Of a DNA stretch of 64,000 bases, positions 46,342-58,300 are shown one piece after another (the first letter of the stretch is position 1; every line of letters begins with the position of its first letter). This stretch comes from Saccharothrix sp. HUAS TT1 (lineage in GTDB: Bacteria; Actinomycetota; Actinomycetes; Mycobacteriales; Pseudonocardiaceae). The notes beneath the pieces are model-generated. The model saw only the letters and a program-made list of their open reading frames with translations, searched no databases and was not told the origin of the DNA. The position numbers were made by a program, and so were the translations under genes. The stretch lies in assembly GCF_040744945.1 (NCBI RefSeq), contig NZ_CP160453.1, forward strand, positions 2,170,001 to 2,234,000, written 5' to 3'.

Positions 46342-49300
46342 TCACTTGAACACCATGTCCGCCCTCACCACCCGGCGGTCCGCCTGCGGGTCCGTCGAGC
46401 CCGGCGGCACCTGCCGGCCGCCCGAGATGGGCAGCACCGGGATCTGGTGGCCGGTCAGCCGCGGCTGGTCGGGCGGCAGCCCCTCCTGCAGCTCGGCCAG
46501 CTCGCGGGCGACCTCGGCGCGGACCCACGCCGCCGCCGCGTCGGCCCGCAGCTGACCGGTGCGGGTGGCGTGCAGCGGTGAGTTGCCGTAGCCGACGACG
46601 TGGACCTCGGGCAGCGGCAGGCCGTTGCGGAACCGCCACAGCGCCGTCTTCACGGTCGTCTCCGCGACACCGGTCAGCATGCTCTGCGTGCCCGGCGGCA
46701 GCGGCTGGGCGCCCCGGGCGACCAGGTCCGGGTCGAGGTCCTTGCCGTCGGTCATGTCGACCGAGGCGGTGGCCTGCCCGGTGTGGCCGACCGTCAGCGC
46801 GACCAGCGGGTTCGCCAGCTGCATCTGGGTGTTCGGGTCGTCCACGTGGCCCCACTTGTCGAAGAACGTCTGGCCCTCCGCCTTGCTGTACTGGTTGATG
46901 AACCACATCTGGCCGGGCTGGGGCAGCGCGTCGTTGCCGACGATGCCGGAGATCGCCTGGCGGGCGGCGGCCAGGGCGTTGTGCAGCGGGTACCGCTCGG
47001 TGACCCGGGCGGTCTCCGGGTCGGTGGCCGGGTCGGCGATGATCGCGCGGTTGTCGCGGATCGCGATCAACGACTCGACGAGCTTCTTGCGCGTCGGGTC
47101 GGCGTGCGGGTCGAGCTCCAGGTCGACGGCGATGCGGTCGAGGTCCGCCTCGTGCGCCTTGAGGTTCGCCTCGACCAGCTTGGTCAGCAGGTGCTGCCGC
47201 GCACCGCCCTGGCGGACCGTCTCGACGGTGATCTGGCTCTTGTCGTCGGCGCTGTTCACCGCCACCGACCCGAAGTGGTAGCCCCAGGTCTGCGGCAGGC
47301 GCGCGCCGCTGCCGTCGGGGTTCGGGCGGGCGTGGTTGAGGCCGTAGTCCGGTTGGGGCCTGCCGTCCGGGCCGGTGGTCGGCACGGAGATGGACTGGAT
47401 CACGTACGCCTCGCCCGGCTTGGCCCAGGCGTGCTGGTTGAGGCCGAACCGGCGGGCCGCCTCGTCCAGCCGCGCGCGGGCGGGCGTGCCGGGCTGGAGC
47501 GCGGAGCCGTAGGCGCGGCCGACCATCGCGGGGTCGCCGGGGCGGTCGTTGATCGCGCCGACGGCGGACTCGGGGGTGATGGTGACCCGCGGGTCGTGCG
47601 CCTCGATGGCCAGGGCGGTGGCCAGCCCGTGCATGCCGATCAGCTCCAGCGCGCCGCCGTCGCCGATCCGGCCGAGCGCGGGCGGCGTGCCCCCGTCGGC
47701 CGGGCGCAGGACGGCCTGGCTGTGCGTGCCGCCGATGATGTCGCGGGAGAACTCGCTGCACACGCCGGGCGGCAGCCCGTCGAACGTCGGCCGCACCATC
47801 ACCAGGCCCCGGGCCGCGTCGCCCCGTCCGTAGTGGACCTTGTTGGCGGGCACCGCGACCAGGTCGATCTTGCTGCCGACCTCCTTGAGCCTCGCCCTGG
47901 CGTCCGCCAGCACCTCCGGGGTGGCGTAGAACTCCTTGAAGTGCCCGTCGACGTCGCCCAGCGGGACGCCGATCGTGCCGTCCGACGAGAACACCATCGC
48001 GGGCTTGGCGACCGGCTGCCGGGCGATCTGCGGCAGCACGGCGGGGAAGCCGCCGGTCCGCTGGAACGTCGGCCGGCGGTCGTGCCGGGTGAACGGCGGC
48101 ACCACGCCGTCGGTCTCCACCGAGTAGTCCAGGGTCACGACGGGCTGGGCGTCGTCCTCGCGGTAGAGGCCGAGCAGCGAGTTCACGTCCGAGTCGACGT
48201 AGGACGACAGGGCGTCGGAGTCCGGGCCGTCCCCGTACAGCTCGTAGATGTCCGCGTCGGAGCCGGCCGCCGAGTCCGTGCCCGGGTTGTCGTAGAGGTC
48301 GTACAGGTCGGCGTCGGAGTTGGCATCGGAGTCGGGGTCGTACTGGGAGTACACGGACGCGGAGTACTCCGAGTACTCCGACGGCGAGTACTCGGGCTGG
48401 GAGTACACCGACGGCGAGTCCGGAGTGGTCGGCGGGGCGTGCGGCGGCGCGGCGTCGGGGGTCGGGTCGTGCGGGGTGGGGAGCTTGGTCTCCAGCGCCC
48501 ACATGCGGTTCTCGATCAGCCACAGGTTGCGCGGCTTGAGGGCGGCGTCGGTGGCGTCGACGCCGGCGGTCATCGGGCCGTTGTCGGCCACGACCCGGCC
48601 CCGGCCCGGCTGGTGCTGGAAGATCGGCTTGGCGGCGTTGGTCTCGAAGTACTCGTCGTGCAGGCCGAGGAAGTGCCCGATCTCGTGGGCCAGCCGGCGG
48701 TGGTCGGTGTCGACCGGCCAGCGGAGCTGGTCGGCCCGGCCGTTCGGCGGCGCGACGGCGATCGTGGCGTGGGCCGCGGCGGGGTCGGTGGTGAACTCCA
48801 CGGTGACGTGGAACTGCTCGCCGCCCGGCAGCCGGTTGCCGTTGCGGTTGAACAGCTCCTCGACGCCCCGGCGAGCGCGCTCTTGGAGCTCGCGCACCTG
48901 GTCGGGGGTGGCGTTGCCGTGGTCGAGGTGGAGCGTGACGGTGAAGTCGCGCACCGGGACGCCGTTCACGTCGAGCAGCCGGGTGTCGTAGGCGATCGGG
49001 CCGCGCCACGGCTTGAGGCGCACGCCGTCGGGGCCGACCGAGGAGTCCGACATCACGCCGCTGTCCTCGCCGCGCACGTGGGTGGTGATGGGAGTGGTGG
49101 CGCGCACGGCCTGGACGTCCGCTGTGGACGCCGGTTGCCGCGGCGCGAACCAGGGCGCGGTGAGGGCGGGGCTGTGCCGCCAGTGCGGGTTGGCCAGGAC
49201 CGGGTGCGGCGGTTGGGGCGCCGGTGAGGTGATCACGGTGGTCGTCGGCGGGGCGGTCGCCGGCGCGGTGGGCGGCGGCGGTGGGGTCCAGCCGGTGGGG

Positions 49301-52300
49301 CGCTTGAGGTCCCAGTCGACGCGGATGTCCGCGCCGTCGGGGCGGCCCTCGGCGACCCGGACGTCGAAGGCGGCGCCGAGGTGGGCGGCGAGGGCGTTCG
49401 CGACCAGCGGCGCGTGGTGGCCGGACACCTCGACCACCGGGGGCAGGTAGCCGAGCAGGTCGCGCGTCGTCCGGGTCTCGTGCAGGGCGGTGGCGAGGGC
49501 GTTCAGCTTGGCGGTCTGCTCGGCGTCCAGCGTCGAGCCCGGCGTGAGGTCGAAGGACAGTTCGGCGGACGGCGCGCGGGTCGCCCGAGCCGGAGCGGGG
49601 GTCGGGGGCGGGGCCGGGGTGAGGGCCGGTGCCGAGGGCGGGGTCGAGGTCGGAATCGGGGGAGCGGCCGGGGTCGGCGCCGGAGGAGCCGGGCGGGAGC
49701 GCGGAACGGGGCCGGCCGGTGTCGTTGCCGGGGTCGGGACCAGGGGTGCGGGCCGGGTCGACGGGGTGGGGTTGGTCCCGCCGGGCACGGGAGGAGCCGG
49801 GGCCGCGGGAGGTGCGGGAGGCGCCGGGGGAGGAGGTGGCGGGGTGGCGTTGTAGGTGTCGACCTGCTGGTCGACCGCCGCCTTGGCCTGCCACCAGGTG
49901 AGCTGGGCGTTGTCGGCGTTCGTGCGCTCGGTCTCCAGCGCCTGCTCGACCCGGGTGATCTGGTCGCTGAGCTGCTGCCGCGCCCGCACCGCCGCGTCGT
50001 GCCGCTGCTGGGCCGTCAGCAGGCCCTGCTCGGCCTGCCGCACGGCGTCCTGCCCGTTCGTCAGGTCCGTCTGCGCCAGCGTGACGTCGTCGCGCGCGGT
50101 CCGCAGGCCGTCCAGGGCGGTCGTCAGCAGCGCCTCCGCGTCCCTCACCTGCTGCTGGAGGTCGGTGGAGCGCTGCCCGGCGTCGGTCGCCGCGGTCCTG
50201 GCGGCGGTGTGCTCGGTGGTCGCGTCGGCGAGCGCCCGCTGCGCCTGGTCGAACTCGCGCTGCCGGGCGTCGCGGGCGTCCCTGGCGTTCGTGACGCCCG
50301 TCTCCAGCTGCGGTCGCGCCGTGTCCGGCGCGGGGGGCGTGGGCGGGGTGTGGTTGGCCAACGCCCGCCCGGCCGTCCGCAGGTCCGCCTCGGCGTCGGA
50401 CAGGCGCTGGGCGGCCGTGCCGTTCAGCGCCTGCGCGTCGGACAGGGCGTCCGCGCTGATCTGCTCGCGCAGCTCGGCGCTCAACCGGGCGTTGTCTGCG
50501 GTGGTCGACTCCAGGCGGAGGGTCGATAGCTCCTGCTGCCGCGTGCCGACCAGGGTGTTGGCCTGGTCGCGCCGCAGCACCGCCTGCTCCAGCGCGGGCT
50601 GCAGCGGGAGCAGCGCGGTCCGCGCGGCGGTCACGTCACCGGTCGCCGTGCCCAGCTCGGTGGTGCGGGTGGTGATCGCGTTGTCCGCCGCCGTGATGTC
50701 CGGCGCCAGCTCGTTGATCTTCGCGACCGCCGCGTGCCTGGCCGCGTCGGACGCCTCCTCGGCCAGCCGCCACGCCGCCGCCGCGTCCTTCGCGGCGGTC
50801 TGCGCGTCGGCCAGCGGGCCGTCGATCGGCTTGCCCAGCACCGACTCCACGTCCGTGGCGGGCACCCGAGCCTCGGCCGAGTCCGGCACGGTGAGGTCGA
50901 ACACCGCGACGCCGCCGCCCTCCAGCCGCGCCACCACCCGGTACTCGACGTCGAACGCCACCAGGCCGGTCCGGCCGTCCGGCTTCAGGTTGCCGGTCTT
51001 GTTGTGCTGCGACCCGCCGGACACCGCTTCCGCGTCCTCGTTGGCGTGCCGCACCTCGACGCCGTTGGTGGCGAAGTTGACGGCCGGGTCGGTCGGCTTC
51101 GGGTTGGCCGGGTCGGCCGGCTGCTTCAGGCTGAAACCGCCGGCGACCGCGCCGAGCGACACGTCCCCGGTCTCCGACTGCTTGAAGTCGGTGGAGGTCG
51201 ACGTCACCGTGCTGGTCGGGTTCTCCAGCTTCACCCCGTCGCTGACCGCCGCGAGCCGCGGGTTCACCAGCTTCGGGTAGACCTCCAGGTCCGCGTGCTG
51301 ACCGGGGGCCAGCGACGCCTCGTCCAGCCGGATTCGCAGGGGCGACTGCGTCATGCCGGGCAGGGCCGGCTGGAACTGCTCCGAGCTGATCGTGGACAGC
51401 AGCGCGTTGAGCGCGCCGGTGCCCTTGCCGGTGATGCCCGCCCGGGCGCCCGCGGCCGTCAACGCCGTCACGGCGACCCGGCGCACGTCGGCCACGCCGC
51501 GCAGGGTCTCCACCGACGCGCCGGGCGGCAGCACCACGGGGGTGCCCGCCGCCCGCCACGCCGCCAGCTGCGCCGGCCGCGCCTCCGAGGCGTTGCGCTG
51601 CACGTCCGTCGCCGAGTACGGCGTGTGCGCGTTGCCCCCGGCGGGGGGAGCCACGCGCTGGTTGTCGGCGTGCAGCCGCACGCCCATCTGCTGCGGCGCA
51701 CCGCTGTCGGACCGCCCGACGACGGTGTCGCCCCGCTCCACCACCAGCTCGAACTGGATCGGCACGCCGTAGCGGGCCGCCGGGCCGGAGCCCGCGCGCA
51801 GGTGGCCGAACTGGTCGGTGGTCGCGTTCGTGGTGGACGTCGTCTTGGCGCCGCCGATGCTCGCGGCCGCGGACACGCCCGCCGAACCCGACAGGTTGGG
51901 GTTCGCGCTGCCCGGCTGCCCCAGGCCCGGCGCCCGCACGCCCAGGCCCCACGCCGTGGTGCTGTCCCGGGTGTCGCTGTCCTTGCGGGACGACGAGATC
52001 GTGTGCTCGATGTCGACGCCGTCGTTGACGACGTCGCGGAACACCGGCGTGCCCGTCGTGGCCCTGAGCATCACCTGGAACGCCTGCTTGCCGAACACGC
52101 CGGGCTTGTGCACCAGCAGCGGCACGCCGCCGTCCAGCGCGCTGTCCACCAGCGCGGTCGACCCGGTCTTGGACGTGAGGTCGACCAGCCGCTGGAGGTT
52201 GTTCATCGAGTCGTTCAGCACCGAGTCCGGCAGCAGGTCCGGGCCGAGCTGCCGCATGTTCGCCCGCAGGTCGGTGACCAGGTTGGACAGGTCGGGCATC

Positions 52301-55300
52301 TCGTCGACCAGGCTCAGGCCCAGCGCGCCCGGCTCGCCCGCCGCCACCATCCGCGGCGGCTCCATCGAGCCGAAGTTCGGCGAGGTGTGCGCGGGCAGCG
52401 GCGGCAGCAGCCCCATGCCGCGCGCGGTGTCCTCGCTGACGCGGGCGAACACGCCACCGGGCAGCGTCACCACCGAACCGGCGACCCGCGGCGTCCCCTT
52501 GTAGACGCTGTTGCCCGACCGCGACTCCGCGACCAGCGTCACGTCCGCGTCCAGCTGCACCAGCACGGTGCGGGTCTTCGGCGCGGTGACCCGGTTGCGG
52601 TCCACGCTGCCCGCGACCTCGCTCGCCGTGGTCGACGCCTTGGCCCACGGCGTCCACTTGCCCAGCAGGCCGATGCCCCCCGAGCCCTTCGGGGCGGTGG
52701 TGGGCTTCATCGGCACGTTGACACCGAGGGTCGCGTCCACCGACTTGCTGTCGGTCTTGCTGCTGCCCGCCCTGTAACCGCCGGTGGCGGCGTTCTCGGT
52801 CGGCGTGGAGTCCGAGATGGACACCAGGCGCGGGTTGCTCAGCGCGACGGACGTGCCGAGCGCGCCGGTGCGGTCGGTGACCCGGCGGCCGTACTTGAGC
52901 GAGCCCTCCTGCATACCGGTCTGGACCATCTTCGACAGGTTGGCCTTGAAGCTCTCCGCGGCGTACGCCTTGTCGATCCGGCCGCGGGACTCGGTGCCCG
53001 GCACGGTCAGCGACGTGTCGCCGTCGGCGGCCTGGCCCATCAGCCGGATCGCCTCGTCGAGCACGGCGTCGGTGTTCACCACCGCCTCGACGTGCAGGAT
53101 CTCCGGCGCGGGCGGCCGGGTGGCGCTGAGCAGGTCCTTGATCGTGCCCGGGTTGGCCAGCGGGCGCGTGGTGGGCGCGCCGGGCGCGAACACCGCCGGG
53201 TCCGACGTCATGGTGGAGCCGTCGGACACCCACAGCTTCACCGGGCCCGCGATCGGCGCCAGGTCGTCCGCGACGTTGGGGCCGCCGTTGGTCTTCGCGA
53301 CCGTCCGGGGCTCCGGCACCTGCCGGAACGGCGAACCGGGCGTCAGCCGCTTGACCCAGGCGCGGTTGCGGCTGAACGTGGTGATCTCCACGTCGAACAC
53401 CACGTTGTGGTCGAACAGCTGGGCGTCGGCGCTGCCCACGTTGAGCGAGGTGCTGTTCACCGTCGGGCCGGCGGTGGTCTTGGTCGAGGTGGAGCTGTTG
53501 TACTTCACGCCTGCCTGCGGCGCGGGGGTGAGGGTGGTGCTCCCGGACACGGCCGGGATGACGACCCGGCCCTCGACGCCCGCGCTCCAGCCCTTCTGGG
53601 ACGTGGTGGAGCTGTCCAGCCTCGGACCGGTGGAGGCCGAGCCGCGCACGTTGCGGCCGTCGGCCTCGCCCAGGTGGACGCCGGGCGCGACCCGCGCCTT
53701 GATCTTGATGTTGACGTACTCGGTGGTGGCGAAGCCCCGCTTCTTCAGCTGGACGTCCACCCCCGAGCCCATCAGGCCGTCCATCCTCCCGGCCAGCGCG
53801 GCGCGGGAGATCTCCGCGTCGATCTTGCGCTGGTTGGCGGTCAGCTCGGCCAGGTCGGCGTGCTTGACCCGGCGCAGCGGGTCGGCGTTGGGCGTGCTCC
53901 AGTCGGGCAGGAAGCCGCCGAGCCGCCGCAGGGCGTCCTCGACCTGGGTCTTCACCCGGGCGGCCGGCTCGAACGAGCCGACCTTGGCGTTGCCCGCGGC
54001 CAGCGACGCGGCCAGGTACGGCGGGGCGTGCCTCGTGCCCGCGGTGCCCGGCTTGGTCAGGTCCGGCCGCGTGCCGGGCGGCACCGGCAGGTTCTGCGCG
54101 GACGCCTCGGGCAGACCGACGCGCTGGTAGGTGGTGACCGGGATGTCGACGGTGGCGCCGTCGGTCGTGCGGACCTGGAGATGGGCGGTGATCTTGTAGA
54201 GGCCCACGCCGTTCTTGATCTGGATGCCCGCGCGGGTGCTGCTGCTCACGCCCGCCGAGGACGTCTCCGCGGTGCGCGCGGAGATGCCGCCGACGAAACC
54301 CGCGCTGCCGCCGACCTGGCCGGGGACGATCGCGCCGCCGCCGATGCCCGCGTTGATGTCGAAACCGCTCTTGGTCGTCGTCGTCACACCGGTGCTGGTG
54401 CTCGCGACCTCGTGCACGCGCAGCTGCGAGCCGTCGTGCGTGCCGACCAGCTCGGCGCTGACCAGGTTCACCCGAGCCTGGAGCACGTCGGCGTGTCCAC
54501 CGTGCTCGCTGACCAGGTCCGGTGACGTCACCCAGCCGCTGAGCATCGGGCCGAGGTTGTCGCGGACGGTGGTCTCGCTGATGAAGTCGAGCAGGGCCGT
54601 CCGGCCCGGCGAGCCGACCTTGGTGATCGACGGGTGCAGGTGCGCGGCGATGTCGGCGAACGCCTGCGCGCTGTTCAGGCCGGTCACGGCCTCCGGCACC
54701 GGGTGCTCCAGCCGCGCGCCCCAGCCGGCCGGGGGCGTGACCCGCGTCAGGGCCGGGTCCGGCGGCGTGAGGGTGGTCAGCTCGTGCGGGACGTGCAGCG
54801 TCACGTCGACGTCGCCCGCGGCGTCGGTGGTGACCGTGGTGCTGGTCGGCGGCGTGCCGTCCGCGGGGGTGAGCGTGACCGCGTACGAGACCGGGACCTT
54901 GACCTGCGTGGAGTTGTCGCCCGAGCGGATGATCCGCTGGTCGGCGGCGGTCGTCGTGGTGGTGCTGGACGAGACCGGCTGGGCCAGCGGCGCCTTCACG
55001 CCGAGCGAGCCGGTGACGCCGACGGCCATGCCCGCCGAAGCGGCGACGCCGATGTCGTTGCCGGTGGCGATGGTGCTGGTGGCGGACGCGGTGACGGCGC
55101 TGTTGGCCGCCACGTCCACCTTGGTCTTGGTCGGCGGGGTGGTGGTCGCGGCGGCCTCGTCGGCCGGCGTGCGCAGCGCGGCCTGCACGTGCGCGTCGAA
55201 CCAGGACCGGCCCACCTTGACCTGGAAGTGCCTGCCGCCGCCGAGGAACGACTCGAAGTCGCCGGTGACGGCCGCCTCGATCCCGTCCAAGCCGACCGGC

Positions 55301-58300
55301 GTCACCCCCGCTCGCTGGGGCAGCAGGCCGGTGATGGCGGTGACGACCTTCGCCGCGCCGTTGACGTCGCGCGCCCCCACCGAGCCCAGGGCCCGGCCGT
55401 CCTGCACGAAGTCCGGGAGGGTCGGCAGCGAGGGCAGGAGGGGACCGGCCTGGGCGGTGTTCAGGGTGACCAGCGGGATCGCCGGGGCGGGCGTGGACCG
55501 GAACGGGTTGCGGAACGACGGCGCGGGGCGGGTGTCGGGGGTGGCCCCGGGCTCGGTGTCGGTGTCGGGCTTGGTGTTGGCGTTGGTGGTGGGCTTGGTG
55601 TCGGTGGGCGCGGTGGGCGCGGTGCCGGTGCTGGTGCCGGTCGGCCCTTCGGGGTGCGCGGGGTTGGCGCCGGTCGGCCCTTCGGGAGGCGCGGGGTTGG
55701 CGCCGGTTGGTCCGTTGGTGGTGGGGCGGGTGGTCTGCGGGGCCTCGTAGGGGGTGTCCGGCACCATGACCTGGCCGTTCGCCGTGCGCTCGACCAGCCA
55801 CAGGTGGCGCGGGCGCAGGGCGGGGTCGGCTTCGTGCACGTCCTGGCCCATCAGGCCGCCGTCGCCGCGCACGACCGCGGAGCGGACGCCGTCGTCCGGC
55901 TTGGCCAGGAAGACCCGCGTCCCGTCCTGGTACTCGTCGGGCACGCCGAAGTAGTGCGCGACCTCGTGCGCGACCACCTCGGGCGACGCGTCGGGGTTCC
56001 AGGTCAGCTGGTCGGTCCGCCCGTCGCCGACGGTGATCGTGGTGTGCGCGTCCGCCGGGTCGTCGGTGAACTCGACGGTGGCGTGGAACTGCGCCCCACC
56101 GGGCAGGTGGTAGCCCTTGTTCAGGATTCCGTCCACGCCCTTGAGGGCGTTCTCGCGCACCTTGGCCAGGGCGTCGGGGCCGACGCCGTCACCCGGCTCG
56201 AGGTGCACCTTGAGCGTGAACTCCTTGACCCACTTGCCGTTGTCGGCCTGGATGCTGCGCAGGTCGTACTTGACCAGGCCCTTGTAGGACCTGATGTCGC
56301 GCACGCGGCCCTGCACCGTGCTGTCGGTGCGGACGTCGGCGACCTCGGTGTCGACCGTGCGGACGTGCGCGTGGTCGCGGCGGTGCTGCCACTGCGCGGG
56401 CGCGACCTTGCCGTCGGTGCCGAACCACGTCGCCGTGGTGGCGCGGCTGTGCCGCCACGACTCGTCGCTCAGCACGTCCTTGGTGGGCTTCGGGCTCGCT
56501 TCGGCGTCCGGGGGGAGCGCGGACCGGGAGGTCGTGCCCGCGTCGATGTCCCCGGGGGTGGGCATCGGTGGTTCGGGGCGGACGGCGGGTGCGGTGTCGG
56601 TGTTGGCGCTCGGGTTGGCGGCGGGCTGCTGCGGCGGCGCGCCCACGTCCGGGAGGTTGCGCGCGGCGAGGGCGTTGTTCGCCTCGCTCAGCAGGTCGAA
56701 GGCGTGCTCCACGTCCTCGTCGAGCCGCGCCTGCTCCTCGGGGGTGATCGGGCCGAGCATCGCGTCCTGGCGCGCGGCCACCGCCTTGTCGTACGCCGCG
56801 ACGGCGTCGGCGTGCAGCTGCTCCGGGATGACCACGTCCGCGGTGAGGTCCTGGTCCTGACCGCGTTGCAGGGCGGTGGCGATCTGGTCCAGCGAGTAGC
56901 CGCCCTGGAACAGCGCGGGCATCTCCGGGAGGATCACCGGCTTGAAGCCCTGCTCCAGCAGCAGCCTGGGCAGCAGCAGGTGGACGTTGAGCCGCCGGTT
57001 GCCGTCCGCGAACGGGTGGATGATGTGCGACGTGCGCACCACCCGTGCGATGGCCCGCAGCTTCTCGTGGTCGGTCCTGGCGTTCGCGGTGTCCTGGTAG
57101 TAGGTCTCCAGCACGGTGTCGATCAGCCCCGGCGCCGCGCCGGGGGCGTAGTTCGTGGTGATCACCTTGTTGGGGTAGGTGATCGAGTCGAGCAGCACGA
57201 GCGGCTGCACCGCCTTGATGTCCGGCCGCTGGTCGACCGGTGTGGCGAAGTGCTTCTGCAGGTCGAGCATCAGCGGTCGGCCGCCGACGGTGTCGCTGAG
57301 CACGTCGGGGTGCGGCTGGTCGGCGCGCAGCGGGAAGTTCGTCGGCACCAGCTTGCCGTGGTCGGTGACCTTCGCCGACCAGTCGAACTGCTTGTCCAGG
57401 CTCTGCGTGGCCAGCTCGTGCATCCGCTTGTAGTCGGCGGACGTGAGCCGCTGCACCGCCATGTCCGACGGGTTCAGGACCTCCTGGTAGGCGGCCTCCA
57501 TGCCGGCCTGGAAGCCCGGTGACTGCTGGGTGTCGTAGAGGTGGCCGGGGTTGTCCGGGAGCGTCGCCTGGGCCTCGGCGTGGTGCGTCGGGTCGAGGTA
57601 GAGCCGCCACCACTGCTCGCGCGGCAGCACGGACTCCAGCTTCTGCGGTTGCCGCGCCGGCGCGGGCGCGTCGGCCGGGGTTTCGGTGTCGGCCTGGGAC
57701 TCGGTGTCGGCCTGGGACTCGGGCGGGGCGCCGAACGCGCGTTCGTGCCACTGCTCGAAGGACTGCTCCGGCGACCGCTCGGCCAGCTCGACCGCGCCGA
57801 TGGCGTCCGCCGCCCGCTCGGCGCGGTTCGTGGCGGCCTCGACGTCGGCGGTGTGCCGCGCGACCACCTCCGGGTCCGCGCCGCCGGTGATCGCCTCGAA
57901 CCGCCGCTGGGTCGCCCGGTCCACGTCCTGGCGCGCGGTGTCGTAGGTCGCCTGCGCCTGCGACCGCGCGGGTGACGGCGCGCCCGGCGCGCGCGGGGAC
58001 GGCGGCGGGACGTCCGGTGTGGACTCCGCCGGCGACGGGGCGTCCGATGTGGACTCTTGGGGGAAGTTCGGCGTCTTGTGGGTCGGGCGGGCGTCGGTGA
58101 CCTCGGTGATGTCGAGGCTCCCGCCGCGCGGACTGGGCGCCGGCGTGTCGCCGTGCGTGGTCCTGCGGTCGAGCTGCGCCTCGCTCTCGTCGGTGAGGAA
58201 GTCCAGGCCGCCCCAGGTCTGGCGCAGCCCGGGGTCGACCTGGAGGTGGCCGTTGGCCGGGTCGGCGAAGTCGGCCCACTTCGTGTCGGCCGGCCACTTC

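Noticed and set aside
46600..49227. Plus-strand frames of several hundred codons inside the giant gene
   Set aside because: They lie antisense to recognisable protease-like and C-terminal domains of the giant protein and show no motifs or ribosome sites.
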